DNA of 64,000 nucleotides, taken from NCBI GenBank assembly GCA_015059185.1, contig SVAY01000004.1:1-64000 (forward strand). The letters are read 5' to 3'. Under the pieces are notes generated by a model that worked only from the letters and a program-made list of their open reading frames with translations, ran no database searches and was not told the origin of the DNA. Position numbers and translations under genes: made by a program. Positions 15,566-25,476 of the stretch are shown here, piece by piece; positions within the stretch are counted from its first letter, which is position 1, and every line of letters begins with the position of its first letter. Source of the stretch: Erysipelotrichaceae bacterium (GTDB lineage Bacteria; Bacillota_I; Bacilli_A; RFN20; CAG-826).

Positions 15566-17109
15566 TGAGCGTTGTTAAGGTTACAGGACTTAAATTTAAT
15601 TACTATGATAAAGAACTTTATGATGAAGTTTCTTTTCAGTTAAACGAAGAAGATCACGCAGTGCTTGTTGGACAAAATGGATGTGGCAAGACGACATTCA
15701 TTGATTTATTGACGCATAAATTAATACCAGATAGAGGGAGTATTGAATGGACACCTCACGTCACTTATTCATATTTAGATCAACATTATAAAGTAAATGA
15801 TGATTATACGGTTTTAGAATTTTTAGAACAGATATATAAGCCTCTTTTTGATAAAGAGAAAGAGATGAATGATTACTATATCAAGGGTAGTGATATCTCT
15901 GACCCAAATTATGATAAATATCTCGAAAGAGCAGAAAGAATAAATGACTATCTTATTACAAATAAGTTCTATGATATCGAAGTGGAAATTAAAACAATAT
16001 GTAACGGGTTAGGAATTAGAGAAGATAAGTTATCTTCAAAGCTCATAGAACTTAGTAGTGGACAAAGAGAGAAGGTATATCTTGCTAAGATGCTACTTGA
16101 AAAGAATGATGTACTTCTACTTGATGAACCTACTAACTATTTAGACGTTAGTCATGTCGCGTGGCTTACTGAATATCTTAAGAGTTATCCTAAAGCATTC
16201 TTAATCATTTCTCACGATGAAGAATTTTTAAAGAATATCGCGAATGTTGTCTATCATATGACCAATAAAAAGATTGAAAGATATAAAGGCGATTATAATT
16301 ATTTCTTAACTCAATCGGTGATAAGAAAAGAACAGTATGAGAAAGACTATGCTGCTCAACAAAAATATATTAAACATGAGAAAGAATTTATTGCTGCTCA
16401 TATAGTGAGAGCGACAAGCGCAAGAGCAGCAAAAAGTAGAAGAACAAGATTGAGTCATCTTCAGGTGATGGCAGCTCCTGTTAATGATACTAATAAGGTA
16501 TTTTTCCGTTTCCCTTATAGTGGAGATATTGGTAAAGATATCTTAGATGTTAATGATTTAGTAATTGGATATAATAATAAACCTTTGTTAAGCCCTATTA
16601 CATTCTCACTTAAACAAGGTGATAGGATTGCAATTATCGGTAAAAATGGTATTGGTAAATCTACATTAATTAAAACAATATTGGGTATTATACCTAAAAT
16701 CGATGGTTCATATTCATTGAATGAGAAAGTGAAGATCGCGTATTTCTCGCAAGTTGAAAGTCCTGATTTATCTATTACTCCTGTAAAGATGATTGAACAA
16801 GTACATCCAGAACTTAAGCCTGGTGATATTCGAAGTTTATTAGCAAGATGTGGAGTAAAATCTAACCTCGCGATTAAACCTTTAAAAGAACTTAGTGGTG
16901 GAGAGGAAGCTAAATCTAGATTGTGCTTATTAACCATTGCAAAATCCAATGTTTTAGTGCTTGATGAACCAACTAACCACCTTGATGTTATTGCTAAAGA
17001 TGCACTTAAAAAAGCAATTGATGAATATGAAGGTGTCGTTATCTTAGTAAGCCACGAAACTGACTTTTATAGTGATATAGTTGATTACATTATTGAATTA
17101 GATAAATAA
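15565..17109 (+). CDS. ABC-F family ATPase
   Basis: A soluble protein of 514 residues with two ABC domains and no membrane segments. First domain: Walker A GQNGCGKTT (36-44), signature LSSGQREK, Walker B LLLDEPTNYLD. Second domain: GKNGIGKST (about 359-367), signature LSGGEEAK, Walker B LVLDEPTNHLD. A charged linker between them (about 240-310) corresponds to the arm that ABC-F proteins insert into the ribosomal E-site. Such proteins rescue stalled ribosomes or protect them from antibiotics; which applies cannot be told here. Confidence 0.92.
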   Translation: MSVVKVTGLKFNYYDKELYDEVSFQLNEEDHAVLVGQNGCGKTTFIDLLTHKLIPDRGSIEWTPHVTYSYLDQHYKVNDDYTVLEFLEQIYKPLFDKEKEMNDYYIKGSDISDPNYDKYLERAERINDYLITNKFYDIEVEIKTICNGLGIREDKLSSKLIELSSGQREKVYLAKMLLEKNDVLLLDEPTNYLDVSHVAWLTEYLKSYPKAFLIISHDEEFLKNIANVVYHMTNKKIERYKGDYNYFLTQSVIRKEQYEKDYAAQQKYIKHEKEFIAAHIVRATSARAAKSRRTRLSHLQVMAAPVNDTNKVFFRFPYSGDIGKDILDVNDLVIGYNNKPLLSPITFSLKQGDRIAIIGKNGIGKSTLIKTILGIIPKIDGSYSLNEKVKIAYFSQVESPDLSITPVKMIEQVHPELKPGDIRSLLARCGVKSNLAIKPLKELSGGEEAKSRLCLLTIAKSNVLVLDEPTNHLDVIAKDALKKAIDEYEGVVILVSHETDFYSDIVDYIIELDK

Positions 17110-17174
17110 TTCAAATCGTTCTACCTTACTTGCTTTTATTATGTAATAATAGAATTAATGAGAGGTGATAAAAG

Positions 17175-19184
17175 ATGAAAAGAATATCTTTATTATTAAG
17201 TTTATTTTTATTATGTGCTTGTTCTAACGGAAGTGGTCAATCTACTTCTGGCAGTAATGAATCGCAAGGCGGAGGAGGTAAATCTACTTCATCTCAAACA
17301 AGTGGCGATACTAGTCAATCATCAAGTGAAGATGAACCAGCAACGCCTGTAGCAATTAAAGATGGACCAATCCTACATGCTTGGGATTGGACAACTGAAA
17401 TGGTGAAAAATGCTTTACCTGATATTGAAAAAGCAGGATATAAGAATGTTCAACTTTCACCTCTTCATCCTTCTAAAGATACAAACGCGAATGCATATTG
17501 GTGGAATTTATATCAACCACAAGGCTTTAAAGTGGCAACGGGTAATGAAAATCCACTTGGCACTAAAGACTCATTAAAAGCTTTAACTAAAGAAGCGGAT
17601 AAACATGGTATCAATATTATTATGGATGTTGTCACTAATCACTTAGGTGGACCAAACGACCATGAACTTGATAGTAGAGTTAAAGACTTTGAACCAACTA
17701 TATATAATAACAATCTTATCCACCAAAATGGTCAAGTTGGCAACTGGCATAATAGAGAAAGAGTTGTCACTGCCGCGATGGGAGGCTATCCAGATTTACA
17801 AACCGATCATGCGGATGTCCAAAAGAGTGTTATTAGAATGCTCAAAGAATATATCGATTGTGGTGTTAAAGGATTTAGATTTGACGCTGCTAAACATATT
17901 GAAACAGATGAAGATGATGCAAGATATAAATCAGATTTCTGGAAGAACGTTACTGACGCTATCTATACTTATGGTGAACAAAAATTAGGTGTTACTCCTT
18001 ACGTTTATGGAGAAATATTAGATGATCCATGTATAAGATTTGAAGCTTACACTAAATACATCTCAGTTACCGATAATAGACAAGGATCTAGGATTAGAAA
18101 TGGCGTCAATAACAAGAATGTTGGTGAAGCCGCTAATACTGGTTATAACGTAGGTGATGCTTCTAAAGCGATGTTATGGGCAGAATCTCATGATACTTAC
18201 GCAAATAATAATCCAGAATCAAAATATATTTCTAACGATGTCATTAATCTTACATATGCCATCCAAATTGCAAGAAAAGACGCTACAGCCTTATTCTTTG
18301 CTAGACCATCCACCGATTATCCAAATGATAAGGCTCCCCAAGTGATTAGTGGTGCTTCAGGTGATTATAAATCAGCATTAGTGAGTGCTGCTAATAAATT
18401 ACATAATGACTTCGTTGGTGGTAGTGAAACAATCACAACTTCTAATAGTGCAGTTGTAAATGTTAGAAAAACTGCTAAAAATGAAGGAGCTTTAATTGCT
18501 GATGTTAACTGTAGCAGTACAAACGTTACAGTCAATGTTAATGACTTATCTAATGGTGAATATACAGATTTAATTACTAATAAGAAATATAATGTTGAAA
18601 ATGGTAAAGTCACCGTGCAATTAACTAAAGGTGCATGCGTATTAGAAAAAGATGCAGTTCCAACTCAAAGCGGACCAACTGTTTCTATCACTGCGGAAGA
18701 AGAAGTCTTTAAAACTTCAACTAAGGTAACATTGGATGTTAGAGACGCTGACACTTCTACCTATAAGATTAATAATGGCTCAGAACAAGCGTTCACTGGT
18801 AAAAAGACTATCACAGTGGGTGAAGATGCTAGTGATGGTGATATCAAGATTACCGTTAAGGCTACTAATTCAGCCGGTACAACAACTAAAACTATTACCG
18901 TTACTAAAACCTCACTTTTAGATAAGAACTTAATTGTCACTAATGTTCCTGACGATGTAGTCATCGCTGTTTGGGAATGGAATAGTGGAAAAGAAGGATC
19001 TTGGGTAACGCTTGATAAAGTTGGTTCTTTATATGCAGTCAATCTAACCAAAGATAAATATTTGCTTGGCAAATTTGAATCAGGAGCTGAGATTAAATGG
19101 GATAACTGCAAAGGAAAGACCAGCGATACAGATCGCAAAGCTAAACAAACATATAACTATAACGAATTGGTTTTTGGTAATTAA
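17175..19184 (+). CDS. GH13 alpha-amylase-type lipoprotein with C-terminal modules
   Basis: Cell-surface glycoside hydrolase acting on starch-type alpha-glucans. A signal peptide ends at a lipobox Cys (LLLCAC), then a Ser/Gly-rich linker to about residue 55. The catalytic barrel shows DVVTNH (151-156), GFRFDAAKH with nucleophile Asp237, acid/base Glu280 in YGEIL, and Asp340 in ESHD. After about 510 comes an Ig-like or chitobiase-like domain, and the last ~75 residues (VIAVWEWNSG...) look like a small starch-binding module, perhaps CBM26-like. A GAGAGGTG ribosome binding site precedes the ATG. The GH2 gene starts 2 bases after it. Confidence 0.92.
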   Translation: MKRISLLLSLFLLCACSNGSGQSTSGSNESQGGGGKSTSSQTSGDTSQSSSEDEPATPVAIKDGPILHAWDWTTEMVKNALPDIEKAGYKNVQLSPLHPSKDTNANAYWWNLYQPQGFKVATGNENPLGTKDSLKALTKEADKHGINIIMDVVTNHLGGPNDHELDSRVKDFEPTIYNNNLIHQNGQVGNWHNRERVVTAAMGGYPDLQTDHADVQKSVIRMLKEYIDCGVKGFRFDAAKHIETDEDDARYKSDFWKNVTDAIYTYGEQKLGVTPYVYGEILDDPCIRFEAYTKYISVTDNRQGSRIRNGVNNKNVGEAANTGYNVGDASKAMLWAESHDTYANNNPESKYISNDVINLTYAIQIARKDATALFFARPSTDYPNDKAPQVISGASGDYKSALVSAANKLHNDFVGGSETITTSNSAVVNVRKTAKNEGALIADVNCSSTNVTVNVNDLSNGEYTDLITNKKYNVENGKVTVQLTKGACVLEKDAVPTQSGPTVSITAEEEVFKTSTKVTLDVRDADTSTYKINNGSEQAFTGKKTITVGEDASDGDIKITVKATNSAGTTTKTITVTKTSLLDKNLIVTNVPDDVVIAVWEWNSGKEGSWVTLDKVGSLYAVNLTKDKYLLGKFESGAEIKWDNCKGKTSDTDRKAKQTYNYNELVFGN

Positions 19185-19186
19185 TT

Positions 19187-21496
19187 ATGATCAATAGAAT
19201 ATACCTCAACAGAAATTGGATCTTTGATGATGGTAACAAGAAGGAGGAAGTTATTATTCCTCATACCGTTAAAGAACTTCCTTTTAATTATATTGACGAA
19301 GAGTCATATCAATTTATCTCTACTTATACTAGAGAATTAGAATTAGATGATAAGTATAAAAATAAACATCTATTCCTTACTTTTGATGGGGTAGCTCAGA
19401 AAACAGAAGTATATTTAAACGATGAGTTGTTATTAACCCACTTATGTGGATATGATAGATTCAAAGTTGATTTAAAAGATCATTATAAATTTGGAAAGAA
19501 AAACATCCTTAAAGTTGTCGTTGATTCTAGAGAAGATCTTAACATTCCTCCATTTGGAAATGTCGTCGATTATTTAACTTATGGAGGTATCTATCGTGAT
19601 GTATATTTAGATATCTCTAACGAAGCATATGTGAAAGACGTTTTTGTAAAGCCATTTAATCAAGATGACAAATGGTATATTGAAGCGGATGTCGAACTTA
19701 GTAAGCCTTCTAAATATTTGCTAAAGATTACTCAAGAAGAGGAAACCATTTACGAAGTTGAATTAGATCAAAAAGTTGAAAAAGAAACGATAAAAATTGA
19801 TTTCAAAAATCCAAAAATATGGGATATTGACAGCCCGAATCTTTATAAATTAGAAGTTTTTATTAAAGACGATAAATATGAAACAACATTCGGATTAAGA
19901 ACTTGTAGATTTAAAAATGATGGCTTCTATCTTAATGGTAAGAAAGTAAAAATTAGAGGACTTAATCGCCATCAATCTTTCCCTTATGTTGGATATGCAA
20001 TGCCAAGAAGTATGCAAGAGCTTGATGCTGACATCTTAAAGAACGAATTACATGTTAATGCGACTCGTACTTCTCATTACCACCAATCTCAATATTTCAT
20101 TGATGAATGTGATAGACTTGGTTTGCTCGTCTTTACTGAATCTCCAGGATGGCAACATCTCGGTGATGATGAATGGAAGAATCAAGTGGTAAAAAACGTT
20201 GAGTCACTTGTCCTACAATATCGTAATCACCCATCTATTATTTTATGGGGAGTTCGTGTTAATGAATCTAGTGATGATCATGATTTATATACAAGAACTA
20301 ATAAACTAGCAAGAGAACTAGATCCAACAAGACAAACCGGAGGAGTAAGATGCTATAAGAAAGGCGAAATATTAGAAGACGTCTATACATATAACGACTT
20401 CCTTGATCCAAATGAAGAAAGAGGATTATCTACTAAAGAAGATGTTGTTGGTGCCGATGTTCCATATTTAGTCAGTGAATTTAATGGTCATATGTATCCG
20501 GTCAAGATGTATGATCCAGAACCTAATAGAGTTGAACAACTTAGAAGATTATCTAAAGGAATGAATGAATTCTATAAAGATGATAAGATTACCGGATTCT
20601 TTGCATGGTGTATGTTTGATTATAACACTCATAAAGATTTTGGTGGCGGTGATAGAATTTGTTACCATGGTGTCCTTGATATGTTTAGGAATCCTAAATT
20701 TGCATCCTATTTATATAGTTCACAAGGGGAGGAAGATTATTTAATGGTAGCAAGCCATTATAACTTAGGCGACTATCCTGCTAACAACATGGAAGGAATA
20801 AATGTATTAACTAACGCGGACGAGTTAAAACTTTATAAGAATGGTAACTATATTCGTAGTTATACTCCTAAAGATACTAAGTTCCCTTATATCCCTCATC
20901 CACCAATTTTCATCAATGACTTTGTTGGTGACCAATTAGTGACTAATGAAGGATATTCTAAGAAAGTATCGGATGATATGAAGGAAGTGTTATATGCGAC
21001 ACTTCGTTATGGCAATAAGATGCCATTAAAATATAAACTCAAATATTTAAAACTTATGTTATTCCATGGAGTGAACTATGAAATGGGATATAAATTATAT
21101 GGTAAATACATTGGTAACTGGGGTTCAAAAGAAGTGACTTATACTGTTGAAGGATATCGTAATGGTAAACTCTTTAAGACGGTTAATCTTTCGAGAACTA
21201 AAGAATTATCAATTGCCACTAAAGTGAGTAAAGAAGTATTAGAGGAAAAAGAGACGTATGACGTTGCTTTAGTAAGAATTAGAGCAAGCGATCAAAACGA
21301 TAGTGTTCTCCCTTATTACAATGAACCATTTACTGTTGAAGCAAGTGGAGCAATTGATGTAATTGGACCTAAAACCTTATCATTCTATGGAGGCTACTCC
21401 GGAGTCTATATTAAAACCATAGGAAAGAAAGGAAAAGGAACTCTTAAAATTTCTTCTCCAATCGGTAATAAAGAAATTGTATTTGAAGTGAAATAA
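19187..21496 (+). CDS. Glycoside hydrolase family 2 (beta-galactosidase/glucuronidase type)
   Basis: A 769-residue family 2 enzyme without a signal peptide, so probably intracellular. The N-terminal jelly-roll (FDGVAQKTEVYLND) and Ig-like domain precede the barrel with GLNRHQSFP, ATRTSHYHQS and NHPSIILWGVRVNES, where Glu360 fits the acid/base position, and YLVSEFNGH, where Glu431 fits the nucleophile. The substrate (galactoside, glucuronide or other) cannot be assigned. It starts 2 bases after the surface amylase, so the pair may work on imported oligosaccharides. Confidence 0.9.
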   Translation: MINRIYLNRNWIFDDGNKKEEVIIPHTVKELPFNYIDEESYQFISTYTRELELDDKYKNKHLFLTFDGVAQKTEVYLNDELLLTHLCGYDRFKVDLKDHYKFGKKNILKVVVDSREDLNIPPFGNVVDYLTYGGIYRDVYLDISNEAYVKDVFVKPFNQDDKWYIEADVELSKPSKYLLKITQEEETIYEVELDQKVEKETIKIDFKNPKIWDIDSPNLYKLEVFIKDDKYETTFGLRTCRFKNDGFYLNGKKVKIRGLNRHQSFPYVGYAMPRSMQELDADILKNELHVNATRTSHYHQSQYFIDECDRLGLLVFTESPGWQHLGDDEWKNQVVKNVESLVLQYRNHPSIILWGVRVNESSDDHDLYTRTNKLARELDPTRQTGGVRCYKKGEILEDVYTYNDFLDPNEERGLSTKEDVVGADVPYLVSEFNGHMYPVKMYDPEPNRVEQLRRLSKGMNEFYKDDKITGFFAWCMFDYNTHKDFGGGDRICYHGVLDMFRNPKFASYLYSSQGEEDYLMVASHYNLGDYPANNMEGINVLTNADELKLYKNGNYIRSYTPKDTKFPYIPHPPIFINDFVGDQLVTNEGYSKKVSDDMKEVLYATLRYGNKMPLKYKLKYLKLMLFHGVNYEMGYKLYGKYIGNWGSKEVTYTVEGYRNGKLFKTVNLSRTKELSIATKVSKEVLEEKETYDVALVRIRASDQNDSVLPYYNEPFTVEASGAIDVIGPKTLSFYGGYSGVYIKTIGKKGKGTLKISSPIGNKEIVFEVK

Positions 21497-21549
21497 TCAC
21501 TTAAATGATTAAGTGTTATTAGATATAATAAGAAATACGAGGTACAAGT

Positions 21550-22059
21550 ATGGCAAGTGTTATTATTTATTTCTCCCATCGTGGAGAAAACATTGTGAAT
21601 GGACATCCTTTATTTTTAAGTAAAGGTAACACACAAGTCCTAGCAGAAAAGATTCATAAAGCAACCGGTGCAGTCCTTTATGAAATTCAAGCAGCAGAAC
21701 CTTATAGTGAGGTTTATGAAATCGTTAATCAACGTGCAAGAAAAGAGTATGAACAAAACGCTCTTCCTGAAATTGCCGGAATTATTCCTAATTTAGGTAA
21801 CTTTGACACCATCTATTTAGGATTCCCAATTTGGTATAGAACATACCCACGTATCATCAATACATTCTTAAAGAAAGCTGAAATCAAAGGCAAAATTATT
21901 AAACCATTCTGTACAAATGATGAAGGTAGCTTTGGTACCGCAGAACTTGAGCTTGCTAGTTATTTAAAAGGCGCTAACACAGTGAAGAGTGGTTTATCAG
22001 TCAATGGCTTCAAACTTGATGAATGCGATGAAGCATTAGCTAAGTGGTTAGCTAAATAA
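21550..22059 (+). CDS. Flavodoxin
   Basis: A 169-residue flavodoxin-type protein: VIIYFSHRGENIVNG then SKGNTQVLAEKI (phosphate loop), IYLGFPIWYRTYP (isoalloxazine contact, with Trp) and FCTNDEGSFG near the third loop. This form, with an IWY motif, is common in gut Firmicutes. The gene lies 11 bases before superoxide reductase, so it may supply electrons to it or to a related detoxifying reductase. GAGGTACAAGT precedes the ATG. Confidence 0.9.
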   Translation: MASVIIYFSHRGENIVNGHPLFLSKGNTQVLAEKIHKATGAVLYEIQAAEPYSEVYEIVNQRARKEYEQNALPEIAGIIPNLGNFDTIYLGFPIWYRTYPRIINTFLKKAEIKGKIIKPFCTNDEGSFGTAELELASYLKGANTVKSGLSVNGFKLDECDEALAKWLAK

Positions 22060-22070
22060 GGAGAAACAAA

Positions 22071-22445
22071 ATGGAAGTTAAATTCTATCGTTGCCCACAT
22101 TGTGGCAATATCATCGTCAAAGTTCATGATTCTGGTGTCCCAGTGGTGTGCTGTGGTCAACCAATGCAAGAACTCGTTCCTAATACAGGAGATGGAGCAG
22201 GAGAAAAGCATGTTCCAGTCTATCATAGAGAAGGAAACGAAGTAGTGGTGAGAGTAGGAAGTGTTGATCACCCAATGCTCGATGCTCACTTCATTCAATG
22301 GATCATGATTCAAACTAAAGCCGGTAATCAAAGAAAAGTCTTAAAACCAGGTGAGGCTCCAGAAGCAAGATTCTTAGTAAGAGAAGACGACGAAATTCTT
22401 GGCGTCTACGAATACTGCAATCTACACGGCTTATATAAGGCCTAA
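22071..22445 (+). CDS. Desulfoferrodoxin / superoxide reductase
   Basis: Non-haem iron enzyme reducing superoxide to hydrogen peroxide without making oxygen, typical of anaerobes. The N-terminal desulforedoxin-type iron site has CPHC and VCCGQPM (Cys pairs), and the catalytic centre II ligands are seen in EKHVPV, VDHPM...HFIQW and the final EYCNLHG. Its 124 residues match two-iron superoxide reductase. It is the second gene of an operon with the flavodoxin, preceded by AAGGAGAAAC. The peroxide formed could be removed by the rubrerythrin at 41.8 kb. Confidence 0.95.
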   Translation: MEVKFYRCPHCGNIIVKVHDSGVPVVCCGQPMQELVPNTGDGAGEKHVPVYHREGNEVVVRVGSVDHPMLDAHFIQWIMIQTKAGNQRKVLKPGEAPEARFLVREDDEILGVYEYCNLHGLYKA

Positions 22446-22458
22446 TAATTAGATAAAG

Positions 22459-22489
22459 AATAACTCGTTTATTGCGAGTTATTTTTTTT
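22459..22489 (+). terminator. Terminator of the flavodoxin-SOR operon
   Basis: Perfect stem AATAACTCG / CGAGTTATT with loop TTTATTG, then a T run. Confidence 0.9.
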
Positions 22490-22519
22490 CTCGTATAATG
22501 TAGGCATAGAGGTACACGT

Positions 22520-23542
22520 ATGCAACATGAACTATCTAAAGGACCATTATTAAACGATAAAGGCGAACTTAACGAAGCTGGCTATGCTTTTTCTTTAGTA
22601 AAAGAATATAACCGTAATCATATCAAAGCGAATAAAGCTCGTATTAAAGAATGGGATTATTATTATTTTGGAGATGATGAATATGGGGTAGCGTTAACTA
22701 TCGCTGATAACTCCTATATGGCATTAATCTCTGCTTCAGTTTTAGATTTTAAAGAGAAAAAAGAATGGACCAAATCATATATGAAATGGTTCACAAATGG
22801 TGAACTTTGTTTACCTAGTAGTAGTGAAGATGGCGATTTAAGTGATATAGAAGATAATAAATACGATTTTAAGTTCATCAATAAAAATGGTGATAGACAT
22901 CTTATTTGCTACTTAAAGAACTTAAGAGATAAATATGACTTTAGATGTGATATTAAGCTCACTAAGAATTCTAATAAATCTATGGTGATCGCTACTCCAT
23001 TTAAAGATCATCCACGTCATTTCTACTATAACCAAAAGATTAACTTATTAAGTGCAGAAGGTAATTTCACCTTTGGTCCAATCACTCATAAATTTAGTAA
23101 AGCTTATGGTGTATTAGACTGGGGAAGAGGTGTTTGGACTTATTCTAATACTTGGTATTGGAGTTCACTTAATGGCTTTTATAAAGGTCATTTAGTAGGT
23201 TTTAATTTAGGTTATGGATTTGGCGATACAAGTGCCGCTAGTGAAAACATGTTTTTCTATGATGATAAAGCCTATAAACTTGAAGATGTAAAATTCAATA
23301 TTCCCCTTAAAGATGGAAAAGAAGATTATTTAGGAAAATGGACTTTTACAAGCGAAAAAGGTGATATTGACCTGGTTTTTGAACCGCTCATTGATCGTTA
23401 TAGCAACACAAATGCCCTTATCATTCAATCAAAACAACATCAAGTGTTTGGTAAGTTTTCAGGTACGATCAAAGTTGCGGGAAATAGTTATACATTTGAT
23501 AACTTAATAGGATTTGCAGAGAAGGTTAAAAATAGGTGGTAA
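22520..23542 (+). CDS. DUF2804 family protein
   Basis: A 340-residue protein of the DUF2804 family, which has no settled function. Recognisable parts are the N-terminal QHELSKGPLLNDKGELNEAG and the central GVLDWGRGVWTYSNTWYWSS. It looks cytoplasmic and rich in beta structure, with no signal peptide; lipocalin-like folds have been suggested for related families. First of a run of closely spaced genes through mtaB, with the next start 1 base after its stop. Confidence 0.85.
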   Translation: MQHELSKGPLLNDKGELNEAGYAFSLVKEYNRNHIKANKARIKEWDYYYFGDDEYGVALTIADNSYMALISASVLDFKEKKEWTKSYMKWFTNGELCLPSSSEDGDLSDIEDNKYDFKFINKNGDRHLICYLKNLRDKYDFRCDIKLTKNSNKSMVIATPFKDHPRHFYYNQKINLLSAEGNFTFGPITHKFSKAYGVLDWGRGVWTYSNTWYWSSLNGFYKGHLVGFNLGYGFGDTSAASENMFFYDDKAYKLEDVKFNIPLKDGKEDYLGKWTFTSEKGDIDLVFEPLIDRYSNTNALIIQSKQHQVFGKFSGTIKVAGNSYTFDNLIGFAEKVKNRW

Positions 23543-23543
23543 T

Positions 23544-23984
23544 ATGCCAAAGTGTAAAAATTGTGGAACACGTATAACAAGATTTGATAAAGATATCTGC
23601 CCTGTATGTGGAGAAAAGAATCCTTTAGAAGGTGTTAGTAGCGAGACTATTGAAATCACTTCTAACCTTGATCTAAGTGAAGCAGAGTTAAAGGAATTTA
23701 AACCTGCTACGAAATTTAGAGCGTTTTTATTATTTGTTTTTTTAGGTTGGACTGGGGCGCCTTTATTTTATTTAAATTATTATAACCAAGCTCTTATTTG
23801 GTTATTCTTAAACCTCTCATTTATAGGTGGTATAGGAAGTATACTTTCATTTTTAACTTCTCTTGGTGCTCCTTGGGGGTATATCGTAGCTCTTTCTATT
23901 GCTTATGTCATCAATATAGGAGCAGGATTATTTGCATTCTTTAAACACAACCTTAAAGACGGAAGAGGAGAGTTCCTTCGTTAA
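23544..23984 (+). CDS. Zinc-ribbon and TM2-like membrane protein
   Basis: A 146-residue protein. The N-terminus has a zinc ribbon with two Cys pairs (CKNCG near residue 4 and CPVCG near 20). After a short linker, about three hydrophobic segments begin with AFLLFVFLGWTGAPLFYLNYYNQ, resembling TM2-domain proteins. The function is unknown. The start at 23544 has AGGTGG just upstream; its stop overlaps the rsmE start by 1 base. Confidence 0.8.
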   Translation: MPKCKNCGTRITRFDKDICPVCGEKNPLEGVSSETIEITSNLDLSEAELKEFKPATKFRAFLLFVFLGWTGAPLFYLNYYNQALIWLFLNLSFIGGIGSILSFLTSLGAPWGYIVALSIAYVINIGAGLFAFFKHNLKDGRGEFLR

Positions 23985-24694
23985 TGCAACGTTATTTTGC
24001 AAGCGTTACTGAAACAAATATCATTCTAAGTAAAGATGATGTTTTTCATCTCACCAAAGTAATGAGAGCTAAACTCGGTGATCATATAATAGCGATTGAT
24101 AATAAAGAATTATATTTAGGTGAAGTGACTTCATTAAATCCTTTGCTTGTTGTTAATAAAGGCATCTATCAAGAAGATAATCGTGAATTAGATGTTGATA
24201 CCACTCTGTTCTTTTCTTTAGCAAAAGGCGATAAGATTGATTTTGTTATTCAAAAAGCTACTGAGCTTGGGGTGAAGCATATTGTATTAATCAAAACCGA
24301 GAGAGCAGTAGTCAAGATTAGTGATGATGATTTTAAACGCAAACTTCCTCGATATTTATTGATTGCTAAAGAAGCAAGTGAGCAATCTTCAAGAAGAATG
24401 ATTCCGGAAATCATCTATTTATCTAGTATTAAAAATATCCCTACAAATTTATTGAGTGATATCAACTTTGTGGCTTATGAAGAAGATGCATTTAATAAAG
24501 TATCATTTGATGATGTTAAAGGTAAGAAAAGTGTCTCTATCTTAATAGGACCAGAAGGTGGCCTTACTAGTAATGAAGTTGATTTATTAGTATCTCAAGG
24601 CTTTAATAGGGTATCATTAGGTAAGAGGATATTAAGAACTGAAACTGCGGCAGTCGCGGCATTAAGCATGATTAATATGGTGATTGAACAATGA
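23984..24694 (+). CDS. rsmE: 16S rRNA m3U1498 methyltransferase RsmE
   Basis: SPOUT-fold methyltransferase that modifies U1498 of 16S rRNA, 236 residues. The N-terminal PUA-like domain includes HLTKVMRAKLGD; the knot region shows LAKGDKIDFVIQKATELGV, ISILIGPEGGLTSNEVD and LGKRILRTETAAVAAL, all hallmarks. It overlaps its neighbours by 1 and 4 bases. The rsmE-mtaB neighbourhood is common in Firmicutes. Confidence 0.96.
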   Translation: MQRYFASVTETNIILSKDDVFHLTKVMRAKLGDHIIAIDNKELYLGEVTSLNPLLVVNKGIYQEDNRELDVDTTLFFSLAKGDKIDFVIQKATELGVKHIVLIKTERAVVKISDDDFKRKLPRYLLIAKEASEQSSRRMIPEIIYLSSIKNIPTNLLSDINFVAYEEDAFNKVSFDDVKGKKSVSILIGPEGGLTSNEVDLLVSQGFNRVSLGKRILRTETAAVAALSMINMVIEQ

Positions 24695-25476
24695 AACATT
24701 TATTCGACCTTTTAGAATCAAATAAGAAACACCGCACTCCATTTTTCAAAAGTGATGAGTATTCTTTTTTCTTTTCTAATCGTGGCTTATTAAATAAAGT
24801 TCCTCGTTTCTCTTTTTTAGACGATCCTCGTGAAAGTGATTTTGATATCATGAGAGCGAATATCATCATCCATTCATACTTAAATAAAGTTGCATTTGAA
24901 GATGAAATGGTGAACTTTGAAAACTACGCGAGTAGAGGAGAAAGCATTGATCACGTCAAAATGATTCAAGCCTTAAGAGAAAGAATGGTCGATTGCCCAT
25001 ATTTTAAAGAAGAGAATGAAAAAGATAAGGTTTATATCCCTTTTTTCTCTCGTTCACTTAACGCTTTATATTTTCGAGAACCAGAAAAATTACTCGTTCC
25101 TCCTTATAACAGTCTAAAAGATCAATTTGCAGATTCTGTTATCGATCCTTTTGATGTTTATGGAGCGGAGTTATATAATTCTAATTTCACACGTTTATTA
25201 AAGGTTAAAACAGTAAATAATGTGACAGCTTACTTCCATTACGATACATATACCATTTATTTTATAAATGACCAAGGTCGTCTTGATAACAAGATTGTGT
25301 TATTTGATCGTTATATGAAGCGTCCTAGTTATTCTCATATGTTAGATAGAATATCTCCAGTTATTGATGCTTATTTTAATAACGATCGTGCCGCCTTAAT
25401 CAATGCTTTACATGATCAAGATTTGATTTCAAGCCGTATGCTTTATCGCATCCATAAAAGGAGTAAGAAGAAATGA
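24691..25476 (+). CDS. Hypothetical protein between rsmE and mtaB
   Basis: A 261-residue soluble protein that I do not recognise. It is rich in aromatic and charged residues, with a Phe/Arg-rich N-terminus (RTPFFKSDEYSFFFSNRG) and a very basic end (HKRSKKK). No signal peptide, membrane helix or obvious catalytic motif is visible. It overlaps rsmE and mtaB by 4 bases on each side (ATGA junctions), so it is strictly co-translated and may belong to RNA modification or ribosome assembly by position alone. Confidence 0.75.
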   Translation: MKHLFDLLESNKKHRTPFFKSDEYSFFFSNRGLLNKVPRFSFLDDPRESDFDIMRANIIIHSYLNKVAFEDEMVNFENYASRGESIDHVKMIQALRERMVDCPYFKEENEKDKVYIPFFSRSLNALYFREPEKLLVPPYNSLKDQFADSVIDPFDVYGAELYNSNFTRLLKVKTVNNVTAYFHYDTYTIYFINDQGRLDNKIVLFDRYMKRPSYSHMLDRISPVIDAYFNNDRAALINALHDQDLISSRMLYRIHKRSKKK